Made by a program: the position numbers and the translations under genes. Below are positions 1 through 7,034 of a DNA stretch of 9,615 nt, piece by piece (position 1 is the stretch's first letter; each line of letters opens with the position of its first letter). Source of the stretch: CAYLMG01 sp964464635. Lineage in GTDB: Bacteria; Planctomycetota; Phycisphaerae; Sedimentisphaerales; Anaerobacaceae. The notes under the pieces are model-generated. The model made no database searches, had not been told where the DNA came from, and saw only the letters and a list, made by a program, of their open reading frames with translations. The DNA is taken from positions 1-9,615 of the forward strand of contig CAYXGT010000097.1 of assembly GCA_964464635.1 (NCBI GenBank), in the 5' to 3' direction.

Positions 1-220
1 CGCCATGTATGATTTCCTGCAGCAGCAGATGTCTGTTTGGATTGTTCTGCAGGTCGGCGAACCTGATAATTTTTTCAAAATTGTGCTGATGGCCGTGTAT
101 GTCACCTGTTGCAACCAGCTCGGCATCGGGCGGCAAAAAGACTAAGTTTGCCTGCCTGTATTTGTCGGCGTAATTGGCATAGGTACCTTTTTTTAGCAAG
201 TTGATTATATTTTCAGGCAT
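1..220 (-). CDS. Metallophosphoesterase (calcineurin-like / PPP-type), N-terminal part, cut by window edge
   Basis: Only the first 73 codons are in the window, reading from ATG at 220 down to base 1. The protein carries GDIHGH at residues 39-44, which matches metal-binding motif I (GDxHG) of PPP-type and ApaH-type metallophosphoesterases. These enzymes use a two-metal centre to cleave phosphoesters from proteins or dinucleotides. In ordinary PPP enzymes motif II (GDxVDRG) follows about 25 residues later. Here that place holds HLLLQEIIHG, with no GD or DRG, so this may be a divergent subfamily. No convincing Shine-Dalgarno site precedes the ATG. The gene lies 54 bp downstream of a Ser/Thr kinase on the same strand, which makes a kinase-phosphatase operon plausible. 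The family is fairly sure; substrate and full length are unknown. Confidence 0.75.
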   Translation of the reverse strand, partial: MPENIINLLKKGTYANYADKYRQANLVFLPPDAELVATGDIHGHQHNFEKIIRFADLQNNPNRHLLLQEIIHG

Positions 221-274
221 TTTTCAGCGGTAAATTAAAAAGTATAATATTGGTTGAGTTTTATTCATACGGTA

Positions 275-1147
275 TCAGTTTTTTTCATTCTGTTGTTTTT
301 CCCGGGAATTTTTATTTTTAAGGCTGCCCCCTAATATGCCGTGAATGAGCATATCGAGCCTTGAGATAATTTCCATCATATTCCGGGGTCTTTGAGCAGG
401 GTCTTCTTTTACACAGTCCATTACAAGGTTCGAGATGGGTTCTGATATCTGGCTTTTAATCTCGTGCGGTGTTCTTAAAGGCTGTTTTAGCAAGACGTCG
501 ATTGTTTCCTTTTTGGGTATCAGAGTAGGTACGTTTTTACCCGTAAGAGCCCAATACATTGTTGCACCGAGATTGAAGATATCGGTCTTCGGCCCGAGTG
601 GCGCACGTCTGACTTGCTCGGGAGCTATATAATCGGGTGTGCCCTGGATTCGCCTTTTAATGGTACCTATTTTACAGCTCTGTCCGAGATCTATAATCCT
701 GATAGAGCCGCTTTTGTTCAGCAAAATATTGTTCGGTTTTATGTCACAGTGTAAGTAGCCGTGCTGGTGCATAGCATTGAGGCCGTTTGCGACCATTCTG
801 AATACGAGCAGCACGTCAAGCAGGCTCAGGTTTGGATGCTCCTCTAGTGTGACGCCGTCAAACAGCTCCATCGAAAGAAGCAGCTCTTTAATCTGGAACA
901 TACTGCGGATTTTTTTGAGCTTGTAGCATTTTCTTAGGTATGGATGGTCTATCCGCTGGGCGGTTTTGAATTCATTTTGCACCTGCTCGAAGACTCTGGC
1001 ATCTTCGGGCCTTTCGTAAATGACTCTTTTGAGGGCAATTTTTGTGTTGTCCTGCTCGTCGATAGCTTCATAAATCGTGCTGCGTGCACCGCTGCCGATG
1101 CGCTTTATTATTTTAAAACCGCCGACATTGAGTATATCTTTTGCCAT
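275..1147 (-). CDS. Hanks-type serine/threonine protein kinase, single cytoplasmic domain
   Basis: This 290-residue protein is almost entirely a kinase domain that would transfer phosphate from ATP to Ser/Thr residues of proteins. Visible motifs in order are the glycine-rich loop GSGARS (18-23), the ATP-anchoring Lys40 in IALK, a probable helix-C Glu59, the catalytic loop HCDIKPNN (133-140) with Asp135, Lys137 and Asn140, the metal-binding DLG (153-155), GTPDYIAPE (169-177), Asp189 of helix F, and Arg253. The catalytic loop reads HCD rather than HRD, so it is a non-RD kinase, and DLG replaces DFG; both are tolerated in active kinases. No transmembrane, PASTA or other sensor domain follows, only a short Lys/Asn/Gln-rich tail (about 275-290), so it should be cytoplasmic. 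AAGG lies only 2 nt before the ATG, too close for a standard Shine-Dalgarno site. A phosphatase-like gene follows after 54 bp. Its substrate is unknown. Confidence 0.93.
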   Translation of the reverse strand: MAKDILNVGGFKIIKRIGSGARSTIYEAIDEQDNTKIALKRVIYERPEDARVFEQVQNEFKTAQRIDHPYLRKCYKLKKIRSMFQIKELLLSMELFDGVTLEEHPNLSLLDVLLVFRMVANGLNAMHQHGYLHCDIKPNNILLNKSGSIRIIDLGQSCKIGTIKRRIQGTPDYIAPEQVRRAPLGPKTDIFNLGATMYWALTGKNVPTLIPKKETIDVLLKQPLRTPHEIKSQISEPISNLVMDCVKEDPAQRPRNMMEIISRLDMLIHGILGGSLKNKNSREKQQNEKN

Positions 1148-1303
1148 ATCCTTGAAAACCTGTTGTTATGCACTTATTATGGTATTAAAACAGCTTTTCC
1201 TGCTTTCAGCTTACTTTATGCAGGCTCAGCAACTTACATAATTATTACGTAATTGTCCAGTATTTGGTTTATTTTTTATATATCGGCTTTGGTAGAGCAG
1301 AGC

Positions 1304-1331
1304 TTGACAAGGTAGTAGAAATTTGGATAAT
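1304..1331 (+). promoter_or_regulatory. Probable sigma70-type promoter for tRNA-Asn
   Basis: A perfect -35 box TTGACA (1304-1309) is followed after 16 bp by GATAAT (1326-1331), which differs from the -10 consensus at one base. The expected start is near 1338, giving a precursor leader of about 117 nt before the tRNA. A second weaker pair (TTGACG at 1346 and TATATA at 1370) could act in tandem. This is sequence matching only. Confidence 0.4.
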
Positions 1332-1405
1332 ATCACAGCTTGGTTTTGACGAAGTTATATTTTTGAAGATATATAGCTGGTTATTGAGCTGAGAATATGG
1401 CGATT

Positions 1406-1433
1406 AAAGCTCTTTGTAAGACCAGAGAGCTTT
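1406..1433 (+). other. Hairpin in tRNA-Asn leader
   Basis: AAAGCTCT (1406-1413) pairs perfectly with AGAGCTTT (1426-1433) across a 12-nt loop, 21 nt before the tRNA. It could be a processing signal or a weak attenuator, since a short T-run is part of and just after the right arm. No start codon with a plausible ribosome site was found in 1148-1454, so the region otherwise holds only the upstream side of the kinase gene and the tRNA leader. Confidence 0.3.
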
Positions 1434-1454
1434 TAAGAGACTTTGAATTATTAT

Positions 1455-1527
1455 TCCCCGATAGCTCAATTGGTAGAGCGAGCGGCTGTTAACCGCTAGG
1501 TTGTAGGTTCGAGTCCTACTCGGGGAG
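1455..1527 (+). tRNA. tRNA-Asn (anticodon GTT)
   Basis: The 73-nt sequence folds as a complete cloverleaf. The acceptor stem is TCCCCGA (1455-1461) with TCGGGGA (1520-1526), the D stem GCTC/GAGC, and the anticodon stem AGCGG/CCGCT around loop CTGTTAA with anticodon GTT at 1488-1490. The variable loop is AGGTT, the T arm GTAGG-TTCGAGT-CCTAC, and the discriminator base G is at 1527. CCA is not encoded (GTG follows), so it must be added after transcription. A hairpin terminator follows 13 nt later. Confidence 0.97.
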
Positions 1528-1540
1528 GTGTAATAAATTG

Positions 1541-1566
1541 GCCGCCTTAATGGCGGCTTTTTTATT
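1541..1566 (+). terminator. Rho-independent terminator of tRNA-Asn
   Basis: GCCGCC (1541-1546) and GGCGGC (1552-1557) form a 6-bp GC stem with a 5-nt loop. The stem is followed by TTTTTTATT. It lies 13 nt past the tRNA and is oriented to stop plus-strand transcription. Confidence 0.85.
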
Positions 1567-1578
1567 AGCTCACTTTTC

Positions 1579-1700
1579 AGTAGGACTCGAACCTTAAAAG
1601 GTGCGGGAAAAATCTTTTCCCGAGTCGTCGGGGATGACAGTGAGCCTGAGCGAAGCCGAAGGGGAACACTTTGGCGAGCGAACGATAGTGAGCGACAGGT
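1579..1700. repeat. Structured repeat-like intergenic element with an inverted tRNA T-arm copy
   Basis: Bases 1579-1594 (AGTAGGACTCGAACCT) are an exact reverse complement of tRNA-Asn 1505-1520, covering most of the T arm. Next comes a perfect 7-8 bp hairpin, CGGGAAAA (1604-1611) with TTTTCCCG (1615-1622). GACTC (1584-1588) can also pair with GAGTC (1622-1626), enclosing that hairpin and a small ACCT/AGGT stem, so the segment could fold as a three-way junction. The following stretch repeats GAGCGA at 1648, 1676 and 1690 and reads like dispersed intergenic repeats seen in many bacterial genomes. No protein is evident. Boundaries and copy number cannot be judged from one window. Confidence 0.4.
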
Positions 1701-1779
1701 TATAGCCCACCGAAGCTTTATTGAAGGTGAAGCAGAGCTCTAATCGGAGAGTTTTGTGAGTAACTGGGTCCTATAATAA

Positions 1780-1950
1780 ATGGATAAATGCAATCCTAAT
1801 TCTTTTTTGGTTGTAAAAACAGTTGAAAAACACCCGATTCTAACTACCAGCCTCAAAACGGGTAAGCTCGAAGAAGAAAATCCTTATAATCGACTAACTA
1901 GTTCCTTAAAGTCAATCTTGGAAAGGGTCGAAATCCATCAATTGCAATAA
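1780..1950 (+). CDS. Doubtful short ORF, 56 codons, unknown
   Basis: An ATG at 1780, directly after an in-frame TAA, opens 56 codons ending in TAA at 1948-1950. The product is polar, with no signal peptide, membrane segment or cysteine motif. Its middle (KTGKLEEENPYNRLT) looks protein-like, but no family is recognised. No Shine-Dalgarno site or good promoter is seen just upstream, so it may be chance or the remnant of a decayed gene between the tRNA and the surface-protein gene. Confidence 0.2.
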   Translation: MDKCNPNSFLVVKTVEKHPILTTSLKTGKLEEENPYNRLTSSLKSILERVEIHQLQ

Positions 1951-2089
1951 TCTTCGTCTTATGATTGTTGAGTAGTGACATATATGAGATACAGCGGTAA
2001 CACCGGTTTTTCTTAGCTAGTATCCAATAGGGAGTTTGATGGCACTATTGTCTTATGTAAGAAAATAAATCTGCTTTTTTCCGTGTAGA
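1951..2089. other. Leader region of the surface-protein gene, no clear signals
   Basis: This 139-bp AT-rich stretch precedes the autotransporter gene. The only structure seen is a small CGGT-AAC-ACCG hairpin followed by GTTTTTC near 1994-2009, which could be a weak terminator shielding the gene from upstream transcription. No convincing -35/-10 pair and no Shine-Dalgarno site were found. Confidence 0.3.
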
Positions 2090-5068
2090 ATGTTGGGGGT
2101 ATTTTATGGACTATATTTAAAAAGAAAGAAACTTATGCTCAGGAGCTCAGGCAAGCTGCCAATCTTTCTTGTGATATTGCTTTCGATCCTAGGTATACGT
2201 TTTCTGGTGCAGCCAGCCGTTGCGGATACATCGATTGAACAACTGAAAGACGATATTTTAGAGCTTCAGCAGCAAAATGACAAGATTCTTGAGCTTCAGC
2301 AGCAGATTATTGAAATGCAGAAAAAGCATGATTCCGAAATAAACGCTCTCAGAGAACAAATAAAACAGTTTGTTGCCGAATCCGGTGAACAGAAAGACAA
2401 GAATGAGCTTGTTTCCTTGCGGGGATTAGCAAAGGACGGAGGCGTAAAGACAGTTATTCCTGAAGGAAACCCTGAAGATGAGCGGCCGGTGTTTTTTGTA
2501 AATCAAGATAGTGAACAGTCAATAACTCCAAAGTGGCATCCCTACTTTCATCTGACTACCAAAGCCAGCGGCGACCGCCAGGTCGGCAGGTTCAATTTTG
2601 TGTACCCGTTATCGCAATCACCGGACTCGATGATTTACACCGATGTCCGGGCCGCCTTTGATGGTGACAACAGTACTGAGGGCAACATAGGGCTGGGTTT
2701 TCGTCGCATCATGCGAGGTGACCACAGCGAAGACGATTGGATATGGGGTATTTATGGATTTTACGACCGACTTATCAGCTCGCAAAATAACCGGTTCAAT
2801 CAAGCCACGTTCGGGGCCGAACTTCTGAAGATGAATTTCGAGCTGCGCGGTAACCTTTACATTCCTGAAAGCACAAGTTACGTTGTAGGAAGCGATACGG
2901 TTGGCAGTGTTAGTCTTAGCGGTACAACGGTAATGGAACGCACTCTGTCACTCGTGGCTCGTGAGCGAGCCCTGTCGGGATTCGATGCTGAAGTTGGTTA
3001 CGGCTTCGACATCGGCGAGAAGGACAAACTATGGATTTATGGAGGATACTTTTCTTTTGACCACAGCGAAACGCCGCGGATCGCAGGCCCACGGTTACGT
3101 CTCCAGTACGAATGTAATGACGCCTTCGGATTGTCCGGCAGCACACTTGCCTTTGGGGCAGAGGTTCGGCACGACAATGTGAGGAAAACTGATGTTTTTG
3201 CCGGCGTTACTTTTTCCATACCTATTGGCGCGCCGCATAAATCCCCGAAGGATTCAGGTAAATGGCGCAGCATCGATAGCCGAATGATGCGGCCCATCAT
3301 ACGGGATATTGACGTGGTGACCTTGACCGATGACATACGTAAGGCCCCTGGGTCTACAGGAGGGCCGGAAATTGTCTCTGATACCGAGGCGCCATTGATA
3401 GATCCTGCTACCGACCAGCAGGTTGATGTCTATTTTGTGACTGCCAATGGCGGTGCTACTGGCGCGGGTACACAGGACGACCCCATGACCATTGTGCAGG
3501 CAGAGGGTGCTTCTGGGATGAGCGATGTAGTTTTCCTTTTGAATGATGACGATAATATCGATGTCAGCAGCGCCTCTGGTGGAACTCTCAGCCTCAAACA
3601 GTATCAGCAGCTTCTCGGTATTGGGGATAATACAACCAAGGACGTGTTATTGCCGAAAGATCTTACACTCACGGTAAACTCAGTTACCGGTCGACCGGTT
3701 CTGACGCGTCCAATTGGCAACAATGTTGTTACGCTGCTCTGGGGTAATACGCTCGATGGCGTCACAATCTCTGGGGGGAATTACGGAGTTTACGGTTTGA
3801 ATGTCAATAATCCTACCATCAGTGATGTAGCAATCCAGAACACGGGCAGACATGGAGTCTACCTTAACAACAGCTCCGGGACCGTAACGATTTCGGATAG
3901 TGTAATACAAAACAGCACCAGGGACGCAGTATACCTGAGAAATACTGCGGGAGGGACTGTTTCTATCGATGTATATGATAATGGTATCTTGAGCAATGGC
4001 GACCAGGGGATACATATAGAAAATTCCGGTAGCAGCGTTGCTACTGTTAATGTCATTAATAATCAGATTGTGGGAAATACAGATGAAGGACTGCTCGTAA
4101 GTAATCTTACCGGCAGCACTCTGACAGCCACAGTTCAGGATAATCTTATCTCAGGGAGCGGCGATGATAACATATATTTCCAGAATAGTGCGGGTTCTTT
4201 GAACTTGGCTCTTAATAATAATGATATCACAAATAGCACTACGGATGCAGGGATTAACATTAGCAGTACTTTGGCTGGCAGTATCTTTTCAGGAAGCATA
4301 ACTGGTAACAGAATCACTGGTAATATTGATCAAGGATTACGTTTGTTTAACTCGGGAGACAGTTTTTCGTTGACGGCCCAAAATAACACCATCACCGGTA
4401 ACCAGGCTGGGGGAATCGATTATGATACTGACTCTGGGACAACTATTCTAACGATTGAGGACAACACTATCGGCAGCAACATCGGCGGCTCAATTACGAA
4501 TGATGTCGGCATTGCCATTGATCAGGATACCGGCGCAGCTAATACACTTACGGTAACATTAAGAAATAATCTGATTGATGACAATGGCTATACAGGCATA
4601 TTGCTTGATAATACGGACGGGATATTCAATGCATCACTTCAAGGTAACTCAATCGTTGATAATGGGCTTAATGGTGTTTACATAGTTAATCGTACTACCG
4701 GTGTTCTTACAGCCGATTTTTACAATAACATTATCACTGGAAATACCGACAGGGGCGTATGGCTTAGTAATAGCGCCGGAACTCTAAATGCATTGTTTGA
4801 AAATAATACGATCGCGATTAATGCAGGCGACGGTCTCGAATTAGATAATGCAGGTGGGGGTATTTTTGACTACGATTTCGGAGGTGGAACATTGGGCTCT
4901 GCAGGCTTTAATTCAATATTTGCCAATGGCTCGGGTTTTGACATCGATAATGATACGGGAGTGGGTATCAAGGCAGAAAATAACTGGTGGGGCTTGGCGT
5001 CGCCCAATCCAGGGCGTTTTGCTGGGACAGTTGATTTTGACCCTTGGCTTACCTCAGACCCGGATTAA
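2090..5068 (+). CDS. Inverse autotransporter (type Ve, intimin/invasin-like) with beta-helix passenger
   Basis: This 992-residue protein should be exported, insert a barrel in the outer membrane and display its C-terminal part outside. An N-terminal basic stretch and hydrophobic segment (about 23-40) end in a likely signal peptidase site AVA-DT near 45. Residues about 49-95 form a Gln/Leu-rich coiled coil. Residues about 148-380, starting PKWHPYFHL, look like an inverse-autotransporter beta domain: alternating strands with GNIGLGFRR (198-206), YGFYDR and a final VTFSIPIG. From about 440, after GTQDDP (460-465), come roughly a dozen coils of about 26 residues with Asn turns such as GNTDRGVWLSNSAGTL. 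These match right-handed parallel beta-helices, and the protein ends with NNWWG (964-968). Barrel first, passenger last is the type Ve order. Met16 (2135) is an equally good start, and neither start has a clear ribosome site. A role in adhesion or glycan binding is inference; no catalytic residues were identified. Confidence 0.88.
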   Translation: MLGVFYGLYLKRKKLMLRSSGKLPIFLVILLSILGIRFLVQPAVADTSIEQLKDDILELQQQNDKILELQQQIIEMQKKHDSEINALREQIKQFVAESGEQKDKNELVSLRGLAKDGGVKTVIPEGNPEDERPVFFVNQDSEQSITPKWHPYFHLTTKASGDRQVGRFNFVYPLSQSPDSMIYTDVRAAFDGDNSTEGNIGLGFRRIMRGDHSEDDWIWGIYGFYDRLISSQNNRFNQATFGAELLKMNFELRGNLYIPESTSYVVGSDTVGSVSLSGTTVMERTLSLVARERALSGFDAEVGYGFDIGEKDKLWIYGGYFSFDHSETPRIAGPRLRLQYECNDAFGLSGSTLAFGAEVRHDNVRKTDVFAGVTFSIPIGAPHKSPKDSGKWRSIDSRMMRPIIRDIDVVTLTDDIRKAPGSTGGPEIVSDTEAPLIDPATDQQVDVYFVTANGGATGAGTQDDPMTIVQAEGASGMSDVVFLLNDDDNIDVSSASGGTLSLKQYQQLLGIGDNTTKDVLLPKDLTLTVNSVTGRPVLTRPIGNNVVTLLWGNTLDGVTISGGNYGVYGLNVNNPTISDVAIQNTGRHGVYLNNSSGTVTISDSVIQNSTRDAVYLRNTAGGTVSIDVYDNGILSNGDQGIHIENSGSSVATVNVINNQIVGNTDEGLLVSNLTGSTLTATVQDNLISGSGDDNIYFQNSAGSLNLALNNNDITNSTTDAGINISSTLAGSIFSGSITGNRITGNIDQGLRLFNSGDSFSLTAQNNTITGNQAGGIDYDTDSGTTILTIEDNTIGSNIGGSITNDVGIAIDQDTGAANTLTVTLRNNLIDDNGYTGILLDNTDGIFNASLQGNSIVDNGLNGVYIVNRTTGVLTADFYNNIITGNTDRGVWLSNSAGTLNALFENNTIAINAGDGLELDNAGGGIFDYDFGGGTLGSAGFNSIFANGSGFDIDNDTGVGIKAENNWWGLASPNPGRFAGTVDFDPWLTSDPD

Positions 5069-5249
5069 GCAGTATAACTAATTGCCTGATGATCTAACAT
5101 AAAGAACGCGGAAGAAATGTGCTTCGTACCACAATATAGCTCACCAATAAAGGATAATAGAAATTTTGAACTGATTTTAGGATGGCTGTATGATTTATGC
5201 GTTCAGTTTCTAAAGTGTTAACCGGCCAATACATAGGAATGAAAGCTTT

Positions 5250-6071
5250 TTATAAGAACATCAGCAAACTTACAGCCATAACTGCCATGCCTGCTACCAG
5301 TCCGTAAGCTGCTAAGTGGTGCTCTCCGTATGCCCTGGCGGTAGGGAGCAGCTCATCAAGTGAGATGAATACCATTATCCCTGCTACCGAAGCGAACAGG
5401 ATTCCAAAGACAATATCATTAAAAAATGAAAACAAAAAAGCATATCCGATTAGTGCCCCGACCGGTTCCGATAGTCCTGAAAGAAATGAATAGGCAAAAG
5501 CCTTATTTCTATTGCCCGTTGCATAAAATATCGGAACTGAGACGGCAATGCCTTCGGGGATGTTATGTATTGCTATGGCGATAGCGATTGGTATTCCGAT
5601 TTTGATATCTTTTAATGCGCTGGCAAAAGTGGCAAGTCCTTCCGGGAAATTATGAATTGCAATCGCAATTGCTGCGAAAAGACCCATCCTGTATAAATTC
5701 TTAAAGTTGGACACTCGGGAAGCGTCACCCATTTCTTCAACCTTGTGTACTTCATGAGGATTTTCGAAGGATGGTACGAGCCTGTCTATAACGCCGATAA
5801 AGATAATTCCAGCGAAGAACGACAGGACGGTAATCCAAAAACCGCCGACCTCGCCTAACTGAGCAGATAGACAATCTTTTGCCCTGGGAAATATCTCAAC
5901 AAATGATACGTATATCATCACGCCGGCTGAAAAACCAAGGGAGGCAGAAAGGAACTTTGTATTAGTGCGTTTGGCAAAAAACGCAAGAGCACTGCCGATT
6001 CCCGTGGATAGGCCGGCAAATAAGGTTAATCCGAACGCAATCAGAACGTTTTTGGGTTCCATTGTTTCCAA
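5250..6071 (-). CDS. zupT: ZIP-family divalent metal transporter ZupT
   Basis: This 273-residue inner-membrane permease belongs to the ZIP family and is of typical ZupT size. ZupT proteins import Zn2+ and also Fe2+, Mn2+ or Co2+ into the cytoplasm. About eight hydrophobic segments are visible. The diagnostic metal-binding motifs are HNFPEG (140-145) and HNIPEG (169-174) on adjacent helices, followed by SEPVG (201-205) and DELLP (239-243). The loop near 103-122 holds two His residues and several acidic residues, as is common in ZIP variable loops. Two starts are possible: TTG at 6071, with AAAGGA 5 nt upstream, or ATG at 6062, with a weak GGA 4 nt upstream. I favour TTG for spacing, but this is unresolved. 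The gene is divergent from a Dps-like ferritin, suggesting a joint role in metal handling. No terminator was seen downstream. Confidence 0.93.
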   Translation of the reverse strand: METMEPKNVLIAFGLTLFAGLSTGIGSALAFFAKRTNTKFLSASLGFSAGVMIYVSFVEIFPRAKDCLSAQLGEVGGFWITVLSFFAGIIFIGVIDRLVPSFENPHEVHKVEEMGDASRVSNFKNLYRMGLFAAIAIAIHNFPEGLATFASALKDIKIGIPIAIAIAIHNIPEGIAVSVPIFYATGNRNKAFAYSFLSGLSEPVGALIGYAFLFSFFNDIVFGILFASVAGIMVFISLDELLPTARAYGEHHLAAYGLVAGMAVMAVSLLMFL

Positions 6072-6175
6072 GCTTTTCCTTTGGTGAACGGCAAAACCTG
6101 AGTTTAGCTGATATAAACAGCACCATAGAATACCTTGATATAGTTAACGAAGTTGAGCATTTTGACAACTGAAAA

Positions 6176-6208
6176 ACGATCGCAGCCGGCCTATATATAA
6201 TACGATCG
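6176..6208. promoter_or_regulatory. Candidate operator: two ACGATCG sites flanking a TATAAT box
   Basis: ACGATCG occurs at 6176-6182 and again at 6202-6208, exactly 26 bp apart and each containing the palindrome CGATCG. Between them lie the palindrome GCCGGC (6185-6190) and a perfect TATAAT (6196-6201). The TATAAT box has no good -35 at 16-18 bp, which suggests either an activator-dependent promoter or chance. It sits in the shared zupT/ferritin control region (6072-6418), where no gene was seen. Regulator and direction are unknown. Confidence 0.3.
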
Positions 6209-6403
6209 AGGTAGAGCTTTCTGTTAATATTGGCGAAAAATGAGATTTCTAATTTTTTACCGAACAACAAGAACGATTAATATATAGAGATTATAAGCAA
6301 AAAGCAAGTTTTTTAGAGCGGCGTAGAAAGTCGGAAGGATTAGGCGAGGCAAAAGAATTATTTTTTCAGGTGCTTATTTAGCAAATTTAGTAGAACTAAA
6401 AAG

Positions 6404-6410
6404 AAAGGAG
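6404..6410 (+). promoter_or_regulatory. Strong Shine-Dalgarno site of the ferritin gene
   Basis: AAAGGAG lies 8 nt before the ATG at 6419. It is among the best ribosome binding sites in the window and fixes the start of the Dps-like ferritin. Confidence 0.85.
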
Positions 6411-6418
6411 ATAATAAA

Positions 6419-6970
6419 ATGGCACAAGTAGCAAGAGAGGTGGTTGAAAAAACCGGAATTAATGTTGACGATTTGTTAAAACTGCTTATCAGCAATGCAG
6501 CGGCCGAGTTAACAACCTTTTACTACTATACAATCCTTCGGGCCAATCTAATCGGCCTGGAAGGTGAAGGTATTAAGGAGATTGCTGAAACAGCCAGGAT
6601 TGAGGACCGCAACCATTTTGAAGCTCTGGTTCCCCGCATCTACGAGCTTGGCGGTGAATTGCCCGCTGATATGAAGGCCTTCCATGATATATCCGCCTGT
6701 CCGCCTGCGTCACTGCCGAAAGACCCGACTGACGTCAAGGCGATATTGACTGTTCTGGTTAATGCGGAAAGATGTGCGGTGCGCGGGTACACTAATATCT
6801 GCAATCTGACAGCCGGCAAAGACCACCGCACCTATGCGCTGGCCCAGGCAATTCTGAATGAGGAAATCGAGCACGAATCCTGGTTCTCGGAGTTTCTTGG
6901 TGAGGGTCCGTCTGGTCACTTCCTGCGAAGGGGTGACACTTCCCCGTTTGTAAGCAACTTTATGAGGTAG
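6419..6970 (+). CDS. dpsL: Dps-like (DPSL / thioferritin) iron-storage and peroxide-protection protein
   Basis: This 183-residue protein is a four-helix-bundle ferritin of the DPSL type, best known from Sulfolobus solfataricus. These assemble into 12-subunit cages that oxidise Fe2+ with H2O2 and store it as mineral, limiting oxidative damage in the cytoplasm. Ferroxidase candidates are Glu30 (helix A, AAAELTTFYYYT), Glu62 or Asp63 with His66 (EDRNH), Glu117 (NAERC), and Glu149/His152 in EEIEH. Cys94 (ISACPP) and Cys119 are 25 residues apart, as in the Cys pair beside the metal site of the Sulfolobus protein. This pair separates DPSL from ordinary Dps. Cys128 is a third cysteine. The C-terminal GPSGHF also resembles that family. 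The start is set by AAAGGAG at 8 nt. It is divergent from zupT, fitting a metal and redox-stress locus. Confidence 0.92.
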   Translation: MAQVAREVVEKTGINVDDLLKLLISNAAAELTTFYYYTILRANLIGLEGEGIKEIAETARIEDRNHFEALVPRIYELGGELPADMKAFHDISACPPASLPKDPTDVKAILTVLVNAERCAVRGYTNICNLTAGKDHRTYALAQAILNEEIEHESWFSEFLGEGPSGHFLRRGDTSPFVSNFMR

Positions 6971-7034
6971 GAAAGAGGCCCTGATCTGCTCCGTAACAAT
7001 ATATGTGCGGTGAACTATGGCTGATTTTAAAAGG

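Noticed and set aside
944..1252. 102-codon plus-strand ORF opposite the kinase start
   Set aside because: It is antisense to clear kinase codons and its sequence matches no family.
1397..1492. ORF from ATG at 1397 running into the tRNA
   Set aside because: It has no ribosome site and reads through the tRNA-Asn structure.
3037..4317. Several minus-strand ORFs of 60-111 codons opposite the autotransporter gene
   Set aside because: They are reading-frame shadows of a repetitive Asn/Ser/Gly/Thr-rich gene and have no independent signals.
3780..4960. Possible tandem DNA repeats or CRISPR-like array
   Set aside because: The periodicity is at the protein level (about 26 residues per beta-helix coil), is degenerate in DNA, and stays in frame; no identical repeats with uniform spacers exist.
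5117..5221. 34-codon plus-strand ORF from ATG at 5117, with GGAAG a few bases upstream
   Set aside because: Too short, no recognisable feature, and the spacing is tight. No promoter was seen. It is probably chance, though not excluded.
6162..6201. TTGACA at 6162 with TATAAT at 6196 as a ferritin promoter
   Set aside because: The spacer is 28 bp, too long for a sigma70 promoter; only the -10 box and operator-like repeats were kept.
5962..6270. 102-codon minus-strand ORF overlapping the zupT start and control region
   Set aside because: It overlaps well supported ZupT coding sequence in another frame and has no ribosome site or recognisable motif.
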